A stretch of 64,000 nt of DNA from Thuidium tamariscinum (GCA_947034885.2 OX344749.2:24381501-24445500), one strand, 5' to 3'; shown: positions 37,461 to 48,616, numbered from the stretch's first letter. The notes: a model not told the origin generated them from the letters alone. Made by a program: numbers and translations.

Positions 37461-37468
37461 GTAATGAC
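37461..37468. repeat. 8-bp target site duplication, left
   Basis: GTAATGAC immediately precedes CAGCGTTCTCAAAATAGG. The identical octamer follows the right terminus at 42316-42323. An 8-bp duplication is diagnostic for hAT insertion. Confidence 0.9.
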
Positions 37469-37924
37469 CAGCGTTCTCAAAATAGGTTTGGGGTAATTTG
37501 CCAGGTGGCTATGACCGTGAACATGGGGAGGGCTATTACCGCAATTTTGTAAATCCATGGTAGGAACAGCTTGCTCATTTTCCAAAAATAATGTAGAGTT
37601 CTGGATTTTTTTTTCACTTGGTAAAACCAGAGTTGCGATAAGGCATGATTTTTACTGTGACCTTCATTGCTATGATTGAACATTTCCAGTGGCTCCAATA
37701 GCTCAACACACAAAAAAGAATGTGAACATTTGCTATGGAACTTTCAAATTGGCACAAGAATGCTCATTTCATTTAAATGTGAAGGAATGCAATCAAAAAC
37801 ATCAAGATTCAAGAGTATAAATTCACACATTACAAATGAAAGCTTCAAGCCAAACATTCCAAACTAAAGACCTAAATTGAAATTGCAAAGTAAAAACTGA
37901 ATTGTAAACAACAAATTAGAAACA

Positions 37925-37986
37925 CACTAACTAGGGATTTGAACCCTACTTGCAATAAGCAAGACTGCCCATTTGCAGTGTTAGTG
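37925..37986 (-). ncRNA. Perfect 62-nt cloverleaf with a tRNA-type T-loop (tRNA-like structure)
   Basis: Read on the minus strand, an outer 7-bp stem (CACTAAC/GTTAGTG) encloses three 5-bp stems with no unpaired junction bases. These are ACTGC/GCAGT with loop AAATGG, CTTGC/GCAAG with loop TTATT, and TAGGG/CCCTA with loop TTCAAAT. The last loop fits the T-loop consensus TTCRANY, and GGTTCAAATCC fits a pol III B box. Linker bases, variable loop and a 7-nt anticodon loop are missing, so it is not a standard tRNA. It lies about 425 nt beyond the transposase stop on the same strand. Whether it is transcribed is unknown. Confidence 0.55.
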
Positions 37987-38069
37987 GGACCTGTATAGAA
38001 GACAAACAAACAACAAGTTAGAATAAAAAATAAAACAAGTTGCCAAAAGGCAACAACTCCCTGTTTTTC

Positions 38070-38200
38070 CTCCCAGGCTTCGGTGATGGATCCCGATTCC
38101 TCCAGACTCCCAAGCTTCGTTGACCTTCCAGACTCCCAGGCTTCGATGACTGCACAAACTCCCGTCCCAACTTCCAACTCCCAAGCTCAAGCTCCACTAA
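38070..38200. repeat. Subterminal short repeats, CTCCCAGGCTTCG type
   Basis: At least three near-identical units, CTCCCAGGCTTCGGTGA, CTCCCAAGCTTCGTTGA and CTCCCAGGCTTCGATGA, are spaced about 26-36 bp apart. Further CTCCCAAGCTC and CTCCCACAC relatives follow toward 38255. Subterminal repeats in hAT elements often serve as transposase-binding sites; that role here is inference. Confidence 0.6.
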
Positions 38201-38410
38201 TGCAGCTCTGACTCATGCTGTCCTACACTTCAGGGACGCTCTCCAACTCCCACACTCCAGCTTGAAAAAGCATGTAATAAAACATCTTGACACGGATGTT
38301 CAGTTGTTCACCACTAAGGAAACTGTTGCCATTTGAGATTAAAAAAACAAGCAAAATCTCATGAAAACTAAGGGCTATGGATAGAGGAGGATACTCAAAG
38401 TCATGGCGCT

Positions 38411-41330
38411 TCACATATCACCATGTTGACCACCTTTAACCGCATTTCTCCAAGAATCTATAGCCTCCTTGTAGGAAAAAGTCTGTAATGTATAGAACTT
38501 CTGTCCAAACATACGGACAACAAGCGGCAAGTGCTTGCCCAAGCGATTACGGTGACAAGACTTGAGGAATTTCAAGGTGCTGAAACACCTTTCATCTTCC
38601 ATCAACCCCAAGACCATACAGCAGCCAATCTCAGCCACCTTGAAGTATTCGGAGATCAAGCTCCCCAAGTGCCGTGACTGAGAAAGATTTCTCCACAATT
38701 TGATCATTGGATTTACATCAAAGGGCGGTGCAAGTGCAGCATCAGCATTAGACTTCATAATAACCTTGAACAAACTCTGTTGGTTGTCAAGCTTGGCAGC
38801 AGATAGCATTTCAAGGGCAGTATAAGGCTTGCCCTCATCCACATTTGGACTCCATGCATTCATGAGTTTTGCATGGCAATAGAACTTCTTTAGCACTGAT
38901 AAGTGCTGGGGAAAACTTGCATCTGCCCCCTCTTGTTTCTAGTATTGAGGGTAAATGATGCCAAAAGCATCAAGTAGTTCTTGTTGAGGAAATCATTTAT
39001 CAAGCTCATCACAAAGAGACTGAGCAATCTCTGCATTTTGAACAAATCAACAGAGAATGAGAAAGTTGCAAGATTGCAATAGAACATGAAGAATAGGACC
39101 AAAAAAAAAAAAAAAAAAAATTGGGAGATGAGTTCTCCACAGCATGGCACTTGCGGTTTCAGACGGCAGATCACAATCAGCTAGTTGAAGAACAGCTGAA
39201 GAACAAACATCAAAAAAAATTTGAAATCCAAGTTCTCACTACTAATTGACTTCAATGATACAAAAGAAGATACACAAAGCCAAATGATATGCAAATGAAA
39301 CAAATGAGCCAAGTAAAACTGATCATGGGACAAGTTACACAAAAAAATTGCAAATGACACTAATGAGCCAAGTCTAACTAATCATGAGACAAGTGAGACA
39401 AAAAAATATGCAATGAAACAAGGCAAAGCAATTGCTTACCAGCAAACTACTACTGTACCGTGTCTTGGCAGCGGTTGAACTCTTCGGGAGTCACAAAAAC
39501 TTCAGCTCCCGTAAACTTGTCTTTGCAACGGGCAAAAACAGTCGTGATCTTCAAATTGAAGATGAGGTGGTAAACTCCACTACCACCATCCAGGTCTCTC
39601 CATTCTAGAGGAACATTGACACTTTTCAATTGCACAATGTCGTTGTATTGAGCAAACTCCACTGTACTGTATAAAGTGGATGGATCAATGAACATTCTTG
39701 CCAATTCATTTCGACAAATCTTGATGGCTTGCATGAAGTCACACACAAAGATGTCCCGTGCTTGGCTCAACTTTATCAAACAGTGAACCGCATTCAGCAT
39801 CGGGATGAACAAGGCCAGAGACAGCAGGATATCAACGTCTACAAGGAAATCAAAGTTCCCTACAGCAGCCGCGGTGGATTTCTGCCCATTGGAGGCATCG
39901 ACCCCCATCTTCACCAACAACGTGGTATATTCACTCATCACTTGCTGGGCTGGACTTCTCATAGAAATCTAGCGAGTTTCAACATTCCTCACCATTTTCT
40001 GGGCCTTAGTTTCTATGAGATCTGCTAGTTTCTGAAGCTCAGAGTAACGCTTGTGATTGCGGAAAAAGTAGGTATAGACGAACTGAAACAGTTCCTCCAA
40101 TCGATTTATCATGGGGTAATTGGATAGAGTCTCCACCACCAAGTTAATGCAGTGACTAGCACAGCTAGCACCAACTAAAAAAGGGCCCCACTTTTGCCGA
40201 ATTTGGGCAGTGACCCCGTTTTTGTGTCCCTGGAAGGTAGACACACCGTCGGCCCCGAAACAGACTAGCTTCGACGCTATGGACTCACGGCTCAACCCTC
40301 CCTCCCCCAACAAAGAGTACATAATTGTACTTGTCAAGTGATCTGCACTACCATCGGCAACACAAGACAAATGAAGAAGATGAGGAACCCTCTCCCAATC
40401 ATCCATCACATAAACGTGCACCCCCAGCCAGGAAGTGTTATCTACAGTGGTAACTTCGTCTGCACTGATCGAGACTACATGAGCAAATTGCACAACAGCC
40501 TTGAGAGCCGACAAAACACTAGCATGCACATATTCACTCATTTCCCACCCACTGTTCTCACACCAAAGTTTGGTTGGTAAATTTTTCACCTTGAGGTGCT
40601 TCAAGAGATATTGCTCCCGCTTATAATCACACATCGGATGTTCATGACTCAAAACTTGGAAAAGGGTAGAAAATTGCACTCCCTTGCGTTTTAGCTCGCC
40701 CTGCAAGCCACCGACCAGTTGATCCGCAATAGTCCCACGCGATCGACCAGCCCAAGCCTTACAGAATTGGAAGTGCTTGCAGTCCAATTTGATGAAGGTT
40801 TCACCCTTCTTAAGGTGTGGGAAAAGCACCCCATCCTCCATGCACGTTCTCTTACCTTCATGCTTTTTCAAATTGTCTCCTTTAGGAACGATGACCTTCC
40901 GCCTCCCGCTCATTGTGCTGCAGCTTTGGCACACGACTCCCTTCAGATCACCATTTGAATCAAATTTGCCTTCAGCCTAGGTGAACCTCGCCGCCCACAC
41001 AGCCTGCCACCTCCGAGTAATTGTACTCGGCATTATTTTCTTTCGCTTTGGCGCACACAAAGCAACATCGACCGCAGCGCCTCGTTTTTTTTCCCTCCGC
41101 GCCTCATTGTGATTTTATTTCCAGGGAGGAGATATCACGGTGCATTCAGATGGGCTCTGGAATTGCACCGGGACAGACAACGAATCAGGAAGGCGGGTCT
41201 CCGAAACATGAGTCACGTCATTGTCAACAATCTCCATTTCGGCCATGAGAGCACCAACACCTCGGCTGTTGCGACTCGAAAAGAAGGTCTTCACGTGGAA
41301 GTTGTCCGGTAGTTTTAAGCGAGGCGCCAT
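38411..41330 (-). pseudogene. hAT transposase, multi-exon, five in-frame stops
   Basis: Exons by eye: 41330-41115 (71 codons, weakly joined), 40976-39440, 39195-39151 and 39030-38411. The last three introns fit in phase, with donor GCTG/GTAAGC at 39440 and acceptor TTCTTCAG at 39195. In order the protein shows a CxxC...HxxxxxC zinc finger (CQSC...HEGKRTC), the first catalytic aspartate in SISADE, the second in CFGADG, the hAT CxxH in CASHC, a broken TRW motif, and the dimerisation region EDERCFSTLKFLKS...RNRL. It resembles the KIAA1586/DUF4371-like hAT branch. The stops are TAG at 39969, 39450 and 39447, TGA at 38993 and TAG at 38939 (lowest coordinates). The reading frame is otherwise preserved, with no frameshift needed, so decay is by point mutation. 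Confidence 0.85.
39101..39120. repeat. Homopolymer of 20 A (T on the transposase strand)
   Basis: This run lies in the inferred intron 39150-39031 of the transposase, where it forms part of a pyrimidine-rich tract before the acceptor at 39031. It is prone to length change and to sequencing error. Confidence 0.8.
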
Positions 41331-42315
41331 TGCAGCAAGTCCTGCAGCCAAAGATCCAAACTCCAAACCCCCCCCCCCCCTACACACCACCACAAAACCC
41401 AGAAGGCTAGAACTTTGCAGCAAGTAAAAGTTTAAGGCAAAGCAGCAAAAGCACAAAGCCAAACAATTGATTGAAGCAATGACAAGCTGAGAAACTGAGA
41501 ATACGATGCAAATCACCATGGAACAACCGATTTTTAAACACGAAGAATGTCGACAATCGTCTCCATCGCCTTCGTCCACATAATTCCATGAAGCCTCCAT
41601 TTTTACAATGCGGTCATTGCTGTGAATGCAAGGACGCAAGAATCCCATTCCTCAAACTTCAAAGCACATACAATTGGCGGCTTTGGTGCTCGCAATTGCA
41701 AACGCCGGCGCACCTAGTCGCCAACTTCTGTAGTTCAAACCAGGAATCCATGCCACAGTTTTGGAATCTGGAGTTTGGCCAAGACAGACTCTCAATTCCT
41801 TTCATTTCACAATGATGGCAAATTATGAAGCTCAGAAGCAGAAACTACAGAAGGCAGTGGGTGCACCAATGTCTACGTTCCAGAAACAACACAGCCACAA
41901 AGGAGATCAGCAAAGGCAACCGATTGTAGGGGAAACCTAAAAAAATTGGCTACAGAATGCGCGCGCTCAGAAAACTCCTGCGAAAAAATGCAACGGAAGG
42001 AGATGAAATGGCTACAGTGATCAGGGTTCTGCAAAACCCTGGCTTCAACCTTTGAGCTAAATGGACGGCTAGGATGTCGCCGCTGTGGCAAGAGATCCAA
42101 CGGCCCAGGAGTGGCCGTGCTCCCACGTCACACCCGTCGTAGTGGATGACTGCGAACTGAATTTCGGATGAAAAGGAGTATCTGCGACGGTTTGTGAATG
42201 ACATTCATGAAATCGCTCAAATGTACAGATTTTGCAAATTTTCTCGCATGTACAGGTAGTGCAAGAAATTTTTTGGTAGAATTCAAGCGAATTTTAGCCA
42301 ATTATGCAAACGCTG

Positions 42316-42323
42316 GTAATGAC
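42316..42323. repeat. 8-bp target site duplication, right
   Basis: GTAATGAC follows the right hAT terminus AACGCTG directly and is identical to the left copy. Confidence 0.9.
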
Positions 42324-43750
42324 ACTTCATTCCCTTAAAGACCAACCATTCAAATTTTAACAACCAATAATGAACAAACAACAAACAAATATGTCCAAAA
42401 TATGCAAAATTATATATTTTTCTATTCATTTGTTTTCTTGAAGATTTTGTTTGTTACTTCTTCAACTTTGTATGGTATAGATCCTATAGAGTTTGAATTG
42501 CAAATATTCTAAAATTCAAATAGTTCCAATATGTATATTCTCAAAAACTAACTTTTTTAGCTCAATAAATGATAGAATCCTAATAAAGACTTGAAGAAAA
42601 TAAAAATATTTAAAACTCACTACAATTATAATTTATTAATTTTGAACTACAATTGATTTTAGAAATAAATCATGATTTTGCCTTAAAATTTATTAGAAAT
42701 ATTGATATCTATACTAGTTGATGTAATTGCATGGATATAATTATCATGTAAATCATATTTTACAACTATTCTTAGGAATTCATCATTTGTAACATTCAAC
42801 AACCTTCATGTCCATTTCCTTTCTTCCAACACAATAGTGTGGAATATTTCACATCATTTCATCCCTCCATTGATAGCTAAAGGACTATGTGGCATTAAAC
42901 AAAAAAATGGTGAGAGGTTTTGCAAAAGTTGTTTAGAAAAAAAGTAGAATTAGAAGTCAAAAGAATAATCACAATAGTAAGTAAAAGAAGCATAAATTAA
43001 AGGCAACTGTCAAAAGTAGTCAATTATGCAAGATTATCTTTGTAGGTGAAAGTGAAGACAACCTCTTTGAAGGCTACATAATGGTATGTAAAATACTTAG
43101 GGAATTCACTTAGTATATCTAAAACAAATTGTGTGTGTCCAAGTGATTCTTTGGCCCCCTATACACATTTTTATAAATTATGATTTCAACCTATAATTTT
43201 GAACTCTACTTAATTATAGTTATAGGTTTTCATTGCCAAAATTTCCAACTTAAATAACATATAAAATGGTTTCTAGAATAGGTTGAAATGAACTAAAATG
43301 GTATGTTTTTCAATTCAAATATTTATAAAGAATGCATTTAGATGACCATGACATCAATATTCAAGAAAACAAAACTTTCAATAGAAAGTTATATTAACAA
43401 CTCTTTATTCATTTTTTAAGCAAATGTTTCTTATATAAAATAAGAATGTGAAAACTATTTTTAGTTCTATAATGTATTTTTTTACTTCAATTACTTCAAA
43501 AATTTGAAACTAATTATAATTAATACATGAAAATAGCAATAATTTAAAATATAAATTTTCAAAGAAGAAAATTTTGTTCATATTTTATTTTATTTACTTA
43601 AATTTTGGATAATAAAATAGGAATTCCAAAATCTTAGTAGAAATAGTCCATAATGGACACTCTAAATGATCTTCCCAAGGTATTATATTATTCTAAATTA
43701 CGTTTTATAATACATCTTTACAATTGCACATTACATACCAAGACTACTAC
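42324..43750. other. AT-rich intergenic DNA, nothing recognised
   Basis: There are no credible open frames and no paired repeat ends. Confidence 0.4.
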
Positions 43751-43757
43751 TTGATTC

Positions 43758-44533
43758 TTAACTATGTTTTCACCAAAAACACTCCAAAATTGTTATTTCT
43801 AAAATAAATAACAAATTTATGGAAAAAAATTTAGATGCATGTAACTATAAGTAGAATTATGCGGTACACCAATTTGAAAAATACATTGAAATTTTTTCAA
43901 AAAGATCTCTTATGTATATTGCAAAATATTAGCATTTGGATAGACATAAATCTTTCTTTTGGCCTTACAAATAAATCAGCAACTACTTCTTTTAAGGTCT
44001 TATTTGTATGAAAAATGTCCAAAATTGTGTAATTTTTTGGCTTTATTCTTCAAGACAAGTTGACTACATGATTTAAATTTTCGAGATCATTTGGTATTGT
44101 ACTGTACAACATATAAAAAAATAGCTTATAAAAATCCTTACCTAATGGTTGTAATGTTGAAATAAACAATTTACATCCAATTTTTTTTTCAAAAATATTG
44201 AAAACTGAGTTAAATGAAGGACTTCAAAATTTATTTTATAATTGGAAATCCATAACTACCTGCAAACTAAAACTCCTCATTACTTTCATCCTATAGATTA
44301 AAATGGAATGATTTAAAGTTTTTTTTAAGTGTTTGTATAGTATATAAACTATATATTGTACCCAAAAAATATTCAATATGTAGTGAAAAGTTATGAAAAA
44401 TATAGGACCCTAAAGAAAAATTTCATCTATATATTGTGTGAAAATTTTAAAGAAAACAAAAACCAAAACAAATAGCTGCACAAATTTTCTATATTACCAA
44501 AAAATATAGCTTGGTCCTTTAGGAAATAAGGGG
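43758..44533 (-). mobile_element. MITE family II, decayed copy
   Basis: It begins with AACTATGTTTTCACCAAAAACAC (family right-end side, reversed) and ends near GGTCCTTTAGGAAATAAGGGGTTAA. Landmarks such as AACATATAAAAAA and GTGAAAAGTTATGAAAA are present but diverged. The left CCCCTAAAG end is lost. Confidence 0.55.
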
Positions 44534-45544
44534 TTAAACTACCATTTACTTAAAATAATGCCTAATTCTTTTTAGCCTAAAACATAAACTACATTTGCAT
44601 GTAAAATTGTCAATCTCTCACTTAAAACTTGAAATACATATATATAAACAAAATTCCTATTCAAAGGTGTTGTTATAGTCTATGATCCACTAAAGGAGCC
44701 CGCAACATGTTACAATTGAAAGTCTATAACATATTCTCGATGTTGCAAGAAATTCTAATTCTATTTGCAACATCTTTCAATCAATACAATTTATCAATGT
44801 AGTTGAACAAAACTTTCACAAAGTGACTACATGCATGACATTGAAATGCTTGTATTGATGATTTAAAGTGCCATTACCTTAATCCTATATTTAAAGACAT
44901 TCCATACATTCCTTTGGTTAAACCTTCAATAGTTTTTCTATATTGAAAAACACCTTTCAAAAAAAAGTTTCATTTTTCACAAATAGTGTTATATATCCAA
45001 ATTTTTAATTCATCTTTTTATAATTAGAAACATTGAAATTAAGTTCATATGATTTAAAAAATAGTTCCTTTATTAAAATGAAGTAACAATTACAAAAATG
45101 ATTAATTTAGTGTGAAAATTGTAACAAAAATGAAAATGATATTAATAAATACCATGGTACAATTAGTGTACTCAGTCTAAGAGAAATTAGATAGAAAAGT
45201 TCAAAAAGGTGTATATAAGCTTTAAATATGCTATCTTCAAAGTACTACAAGAGTATAATTTTAATAATTTTAGAAAAAAAATTAAAATGGAATAGAAAGT
45301 AGATTATTAGAGCTATACTTTTTTAAACAAGCTTAAAGACATTCAAAATCAATAACTATATGAAATATATCATCGACTTTTACCATGTCCATAGGCTTTC
45401 TTTTTTTCAAAGGTTAATAGATTTCAAAATATTTAAGAGCAATATATATGTATCAAGTTATCATGTCACTATTTGGAAAGCATGCAAATAAATATTTTAC
45501 AATTTTTGCAATGAGAGGACTTCAAATAGTATAAAATAACAGTT

Positions 45545-46387
45545 AAAGTTTTTTAACTATGTTTTCACCAAAAACACTTTGAAATTGCCATTACTAGTAC
45601 AAGTACCAACTTTTTTTTTAAAACATTCTAGGACACATGTAATCATAGGATCTCATAGTAATTTAGTTCAAGAAGATATGAAAAAAAATTCCAAAATTTT
45701 TACCATGTAGATTGCAAGATATTAGCATTTGAATTCACAAATATCTTTTTTTTAACTTGCAAAAAATTGGGCAAGTGCACTTTATATGATCACACTTGTA
45801 TGAATAAATGTCTAAAATGGTAGAAATTCTTTTGGATTTGCTCTTCAAAGAAAATTTATTACTTGCTTGAAAATTTTCAAATCAGTTGGAATTATACAAC
45901 ATATAGGGAAAAAATAGTAACTAGAAAGAAATAGAGAATGATTTGAAATACTAAAGTATTGATAATTTATTTATGGAATTGAAAAATTCCAATTCCATTG
46001 GTTTTAATGTTGTTAGAAACAATCTACATCTTCTACTTATGTTTTTTCCAAACATATTAAAAATTGAATAAAATAAAGGACTTCAAAGTTTATCTTAAAG
46101 TAAAGACTCTTTAGTTATGCTCAAACTAACCACAAACTAAATTCCTCATAGCTTTCATTTTTTTAGTTGCCTAGATTGTCTACCTAGCAATGAAAGCCAC
46201 TTATCACACAATAACTTTTTAACCATGAAGTCAAAAGTTATGGAAATGATTGGGCCTTAAAGTTCTTCTTTGGCCACATGTACATTGTGTGGAAATTTCA
46301 AAGGAAAAAAAGAAAAAACTCCATCTATAGTGAGTTGCTTGAAATTGCTATGTTGCCAAAAAAAACTGAATTTAGGTCTTTAGTAAA
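45545..46387 (-). mobile_element. MITE family II, decayed copy
   Basis: It runs from TTAACTATGTTTTCACCAAAAACAC to ATTTAGGTCTTTAGT in reverse orientation. Internal blocks AATTATACAACATATAGG and GTTGCCAAAAAAAACTG match the family. It abuts a family V MITE at its right side. Confidence 0.6.
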
Positions 46388-46807
46388 TGAGGTAGATACA
46401 CCCAAAATTGCACCCTACCTTAAACTACAATCATTATTCTATGTAGTACACATCTTATGGACAAAATGTACAAGGACCAAAGAATCTATATTAGAACATC
46501 TACCAAAAATTACTTTGACCTTTTGTAATTTTTGCAAACAACATTTGAATGTTGCATACTTTGGTGCATTGGAAACTTCAACAAGAAAAATATGAAATTT
46601 TGACTAGATTAAATTTTTTGACCAGATTAGTAATTTAAAAAAATTTGGACCTTCCTAACTTTCGCATATGGCGTCTAGATTTTGCATTCTTTGGTGTGTT
46701 GAAACCTCTTTTAAGTTGCCAACCAAAAAATTATGAAAATTTAATCAGTCTAATAGTAATGACTAGGCATAATAGGAAAAAGTGGCAGTTATGGGATATA
46801 CCCTCCT
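46388..46807. mobile_element. MITE family V, copy 2, with an internal duplication (about 420 bp)
   Basis: The left end is GAGGTAGATACACCCAAAATTG and the right end AAAAAGTGGCAGTTATGGGATATACCC. The family block (GCATACTTTGGTGCATTGGAAAC, then GACTAGATTA) occurs twice, the second time as GCATTCTTTGGTGTGTTGAAAC. This accounts for the extra length over the 277-bp copy. Confidence 0.55.
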
Positions 46808-47584
46808 TTTTTTTGTTTTCTTTTTTATTGGAACACATGTTCCTTTTTCTTCTTTTCTTTTTTATTAAAACTCATGGGATATATCCACCCTTTGAAGCCC
46901 ATTATGCCATCCTCTAGTGAGTTGTTTCTTAGTTCCAAACAAGATGGTTTTATGAGGGAATGTGCCTTGTTTCCAAGTTTGCTAATTCCATGGTATAATT
47001 TTAGCCAAGGACTATTTTTTTTCTTTAATTTTTCTTTTCTTTTCTTTCCCCGCCCTTCATTTGAGGAGGAGTTGAGGACAAATTTGAGATTCTCTTCCTG
47101 CACTGAGTAGGCTAATGTTAAGCTTAACTTTTTTTTTCTATTTTTCTATTTTCCTTTGTTTTTGATAACTTACAAATGATTAAGCTAAACTTTGGAGTTT
47201 GGTATCATGAAGCAGTCAGTGATTAGTCATAAGTGAGCCTCTTAAGTTATGTTGTTGTTTTTGTTGACGGATGGCAGTCAAGGATCATCAATTCGTAACA
47301 CATGCTTGAGCATGAGAGATCCAGAGTGTGGGTACAACAGGGAGGTGGAGCACAGACAAGGACTGGTTCTTTGGATTTGGAAAATCTACTCACTCTTGCA
47401 GGAGTAATTACAGATGATTTGGGGCCTCGCTTTACTAATTAGTACTTCCAAGTGTGTCTTGGGCTTACTTATGTTTTGCTAGTATATATTAGCATCTCAG
47501 TCCAGTGTGTTGATTCCAGTTACAGAACAGCCTTTGTACTCTAAGAATGTATTCTCAGAGCATGTCTTTGAGCGTCTATGTATA

Positions 47585-47694
47585 AGGGGCATTTCACATT
47601 ATGGCCGTCCAAGTCGAGAGCCCATGCTTTTCTCAAATCTGATTGCTAGAATCGATGGCCTCTCAACTTGGACGGCCATAGTGTGAAACATCCC
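47585..47694. repeat. Short foldback hairpin of about 110 nt (pre-miRNA-sized)
   Basis: A 40-nt left arm, GGGGCATTTCACATTATGGC and onward through CGTCCAAGTCGAGAG, pairs with the right arm CTCTCAACTTGGACGGCCAT followed by AGTGTGAAACATCCC. There are only a few mismatches and a loop of about 28 nt. It may be a tiny foldback MITE or a MITE-derived small-RNA precursor. Confidence 0.55.
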
Positions 47695-47699
47695 TAAGA

Positions 47700-48265
47700 G
47701 CATCTCCAATGCTAAGAACATGGTCACGCCTCACACAGCCAAATGGTCCAGCCTGAGACCACTTGTTGAGCCATAAAGGAAGCTTAGGCCTCGCCAAAAA
47801 AATTTGCCCCACCCCAACACGGCTAATGGCAGGATGTTAAATAATACCATTGAAAGTGGGCCAAGCCGGGTAAATCTCATTTTACTAGGGGTTGATAAGG
47901 GTTTGGGGTTTATATTTGTGTTGGGGTTTTTGGTATGTTCACGCCTCCCCCCCCCCCCCCCCCCCCCCAAGCTAATTTGAGGTCTCTGATTCTGAATCTG
48001 AATTTGAAAAAAAAATAAAGAATGCGAAAAATTAAAAAATTCAGCAGGGTTTCAATGGTATCATTTAACACGCTCCTGGCCAATGAGGTGGGGAAGCAAA
48101 CTATTTCGGAATTTAAGGTGCCACCAAGTAAAGTCCGATGAGAGAAATCCTTTTTCTAATTCCAAGTGCCTTGGAACTTGAAAAAAATGCCAAAAGAAAA
48201 AGGCATGCTTAGTTGACTCTACATTTGGTGATGGCTCTCCATTTGGCTAAGCCATCATCAAATTT
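47700..48265. mobile_element. Probable foldback element around a C22 tract
   Basis: TGTTAAATAATACCATTGAAA (about 47836-47856) is mirrored by TTTCAATGGTATCATTTAACA (about 48050-48070). AGCCAAATGG near 47740 is mirrored by CCATTTGGCT near 48240. A run of 22 C lies at 47947-47968 between the arms. The ends are approximate and no target duplication was found. Confidence 0.4.
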
Positions 48266-48337
48266 GGCCAGGCCCTGCCTTTTTTTTTGGCTTCACCGTG
48301 TGTGCCATGGGGCAATTAAAATAGTTGGGCCCAAACA

Positions 48338-48616
48338 CATTAGAGGAAATTTGAGGGCAACGGGAGACTGTGAGTTCCCGAAGCTGTGAACGTAGGAATT
48401 TGCCGTAGGAATGCAGAACTGTCCTCTACTAATGTGGTCGAGAGTGTGCCACGTCACCGATTTTTTTTTGCAAATTTTTTTTTGGACTTCTTTTCGCATT
48501 TCAGGATGAACTTTTTTTTTTCTTTTATGAAATTTTTTTTTATTAATTACTGATCGGGAACAATTCGGGGAACAGGGCTTTCGCAGTCTCCTGTTGCCCC
48601 CGAATCTCCTCTAATG
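48338..48616 (+). mobile_element. CATTAGAGG MITE, copy 2 (279 bp)
   Basis: It begins CATTAGAGGAAATTTGAGGG and ends with CCCCGAATCTCCTCTAATG. Inner parts of the repeat also pair (GGGAGACTG against CAGTCTCC). It shares the internal GTGGTCGAGAGTGTGCCACG block with copies at 18187 and 51857. Confidence 0.65.

Larger units (their letters stand above)
37469..42315 (-). mobile_element. Complete hAT-superfamily DNA transposon (4847 bp), transposase on minus strand
   Basis: The left terminus is CAGCGTTCTCAAAATAGG and the right terminus, reverse complemented, is CAGCGTTTGCATAATTGG, an imperfect inverted repeat of about 18 bp. A perfect 8-bp duplication GTAATGAC flanks it. Between the ends is a multi-exon transposase gene with hAT hallmarks, read right to left. 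The left (3') subterminal region holds short CTCCCAGGCTTCG-type repeats and a perfect cloverleaf. A homopolymer of 20 A at 39101-39120 falls in an intron. Intact ends and an identical duplication imply a fairly recent insertion, yet the transposase is broken, so the copy could now move only with help from another copy. Confidence 0.92.

Noticed and set aside
37925-37986. Ordinary tRNA gene
   Set aside because: The T-arm is canonical, but the linkers, variable loop, A box and 7-nt anticodon loop are missing. It is described as a tRNA-like structure instead.
37872-38190. Open frames with repeated EAWESG-type peptides
   Set aside because: They are translations of the subterminal DNA repeats of the hAT element, outside the transposase gene.
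38890-39174. A 94-codon frame with a poly-Phe stretch
   Set aside because: The poly-Phe is the T20 tract of an intron. The true transposase frame here is a different one, spliced as 39195-39151 and 39030 onward.
46278-47110. Open frames of 78-105 codons
   Set aside because: They fall in family II and V MITE sequence and in T-rich tracts. They have no family features.
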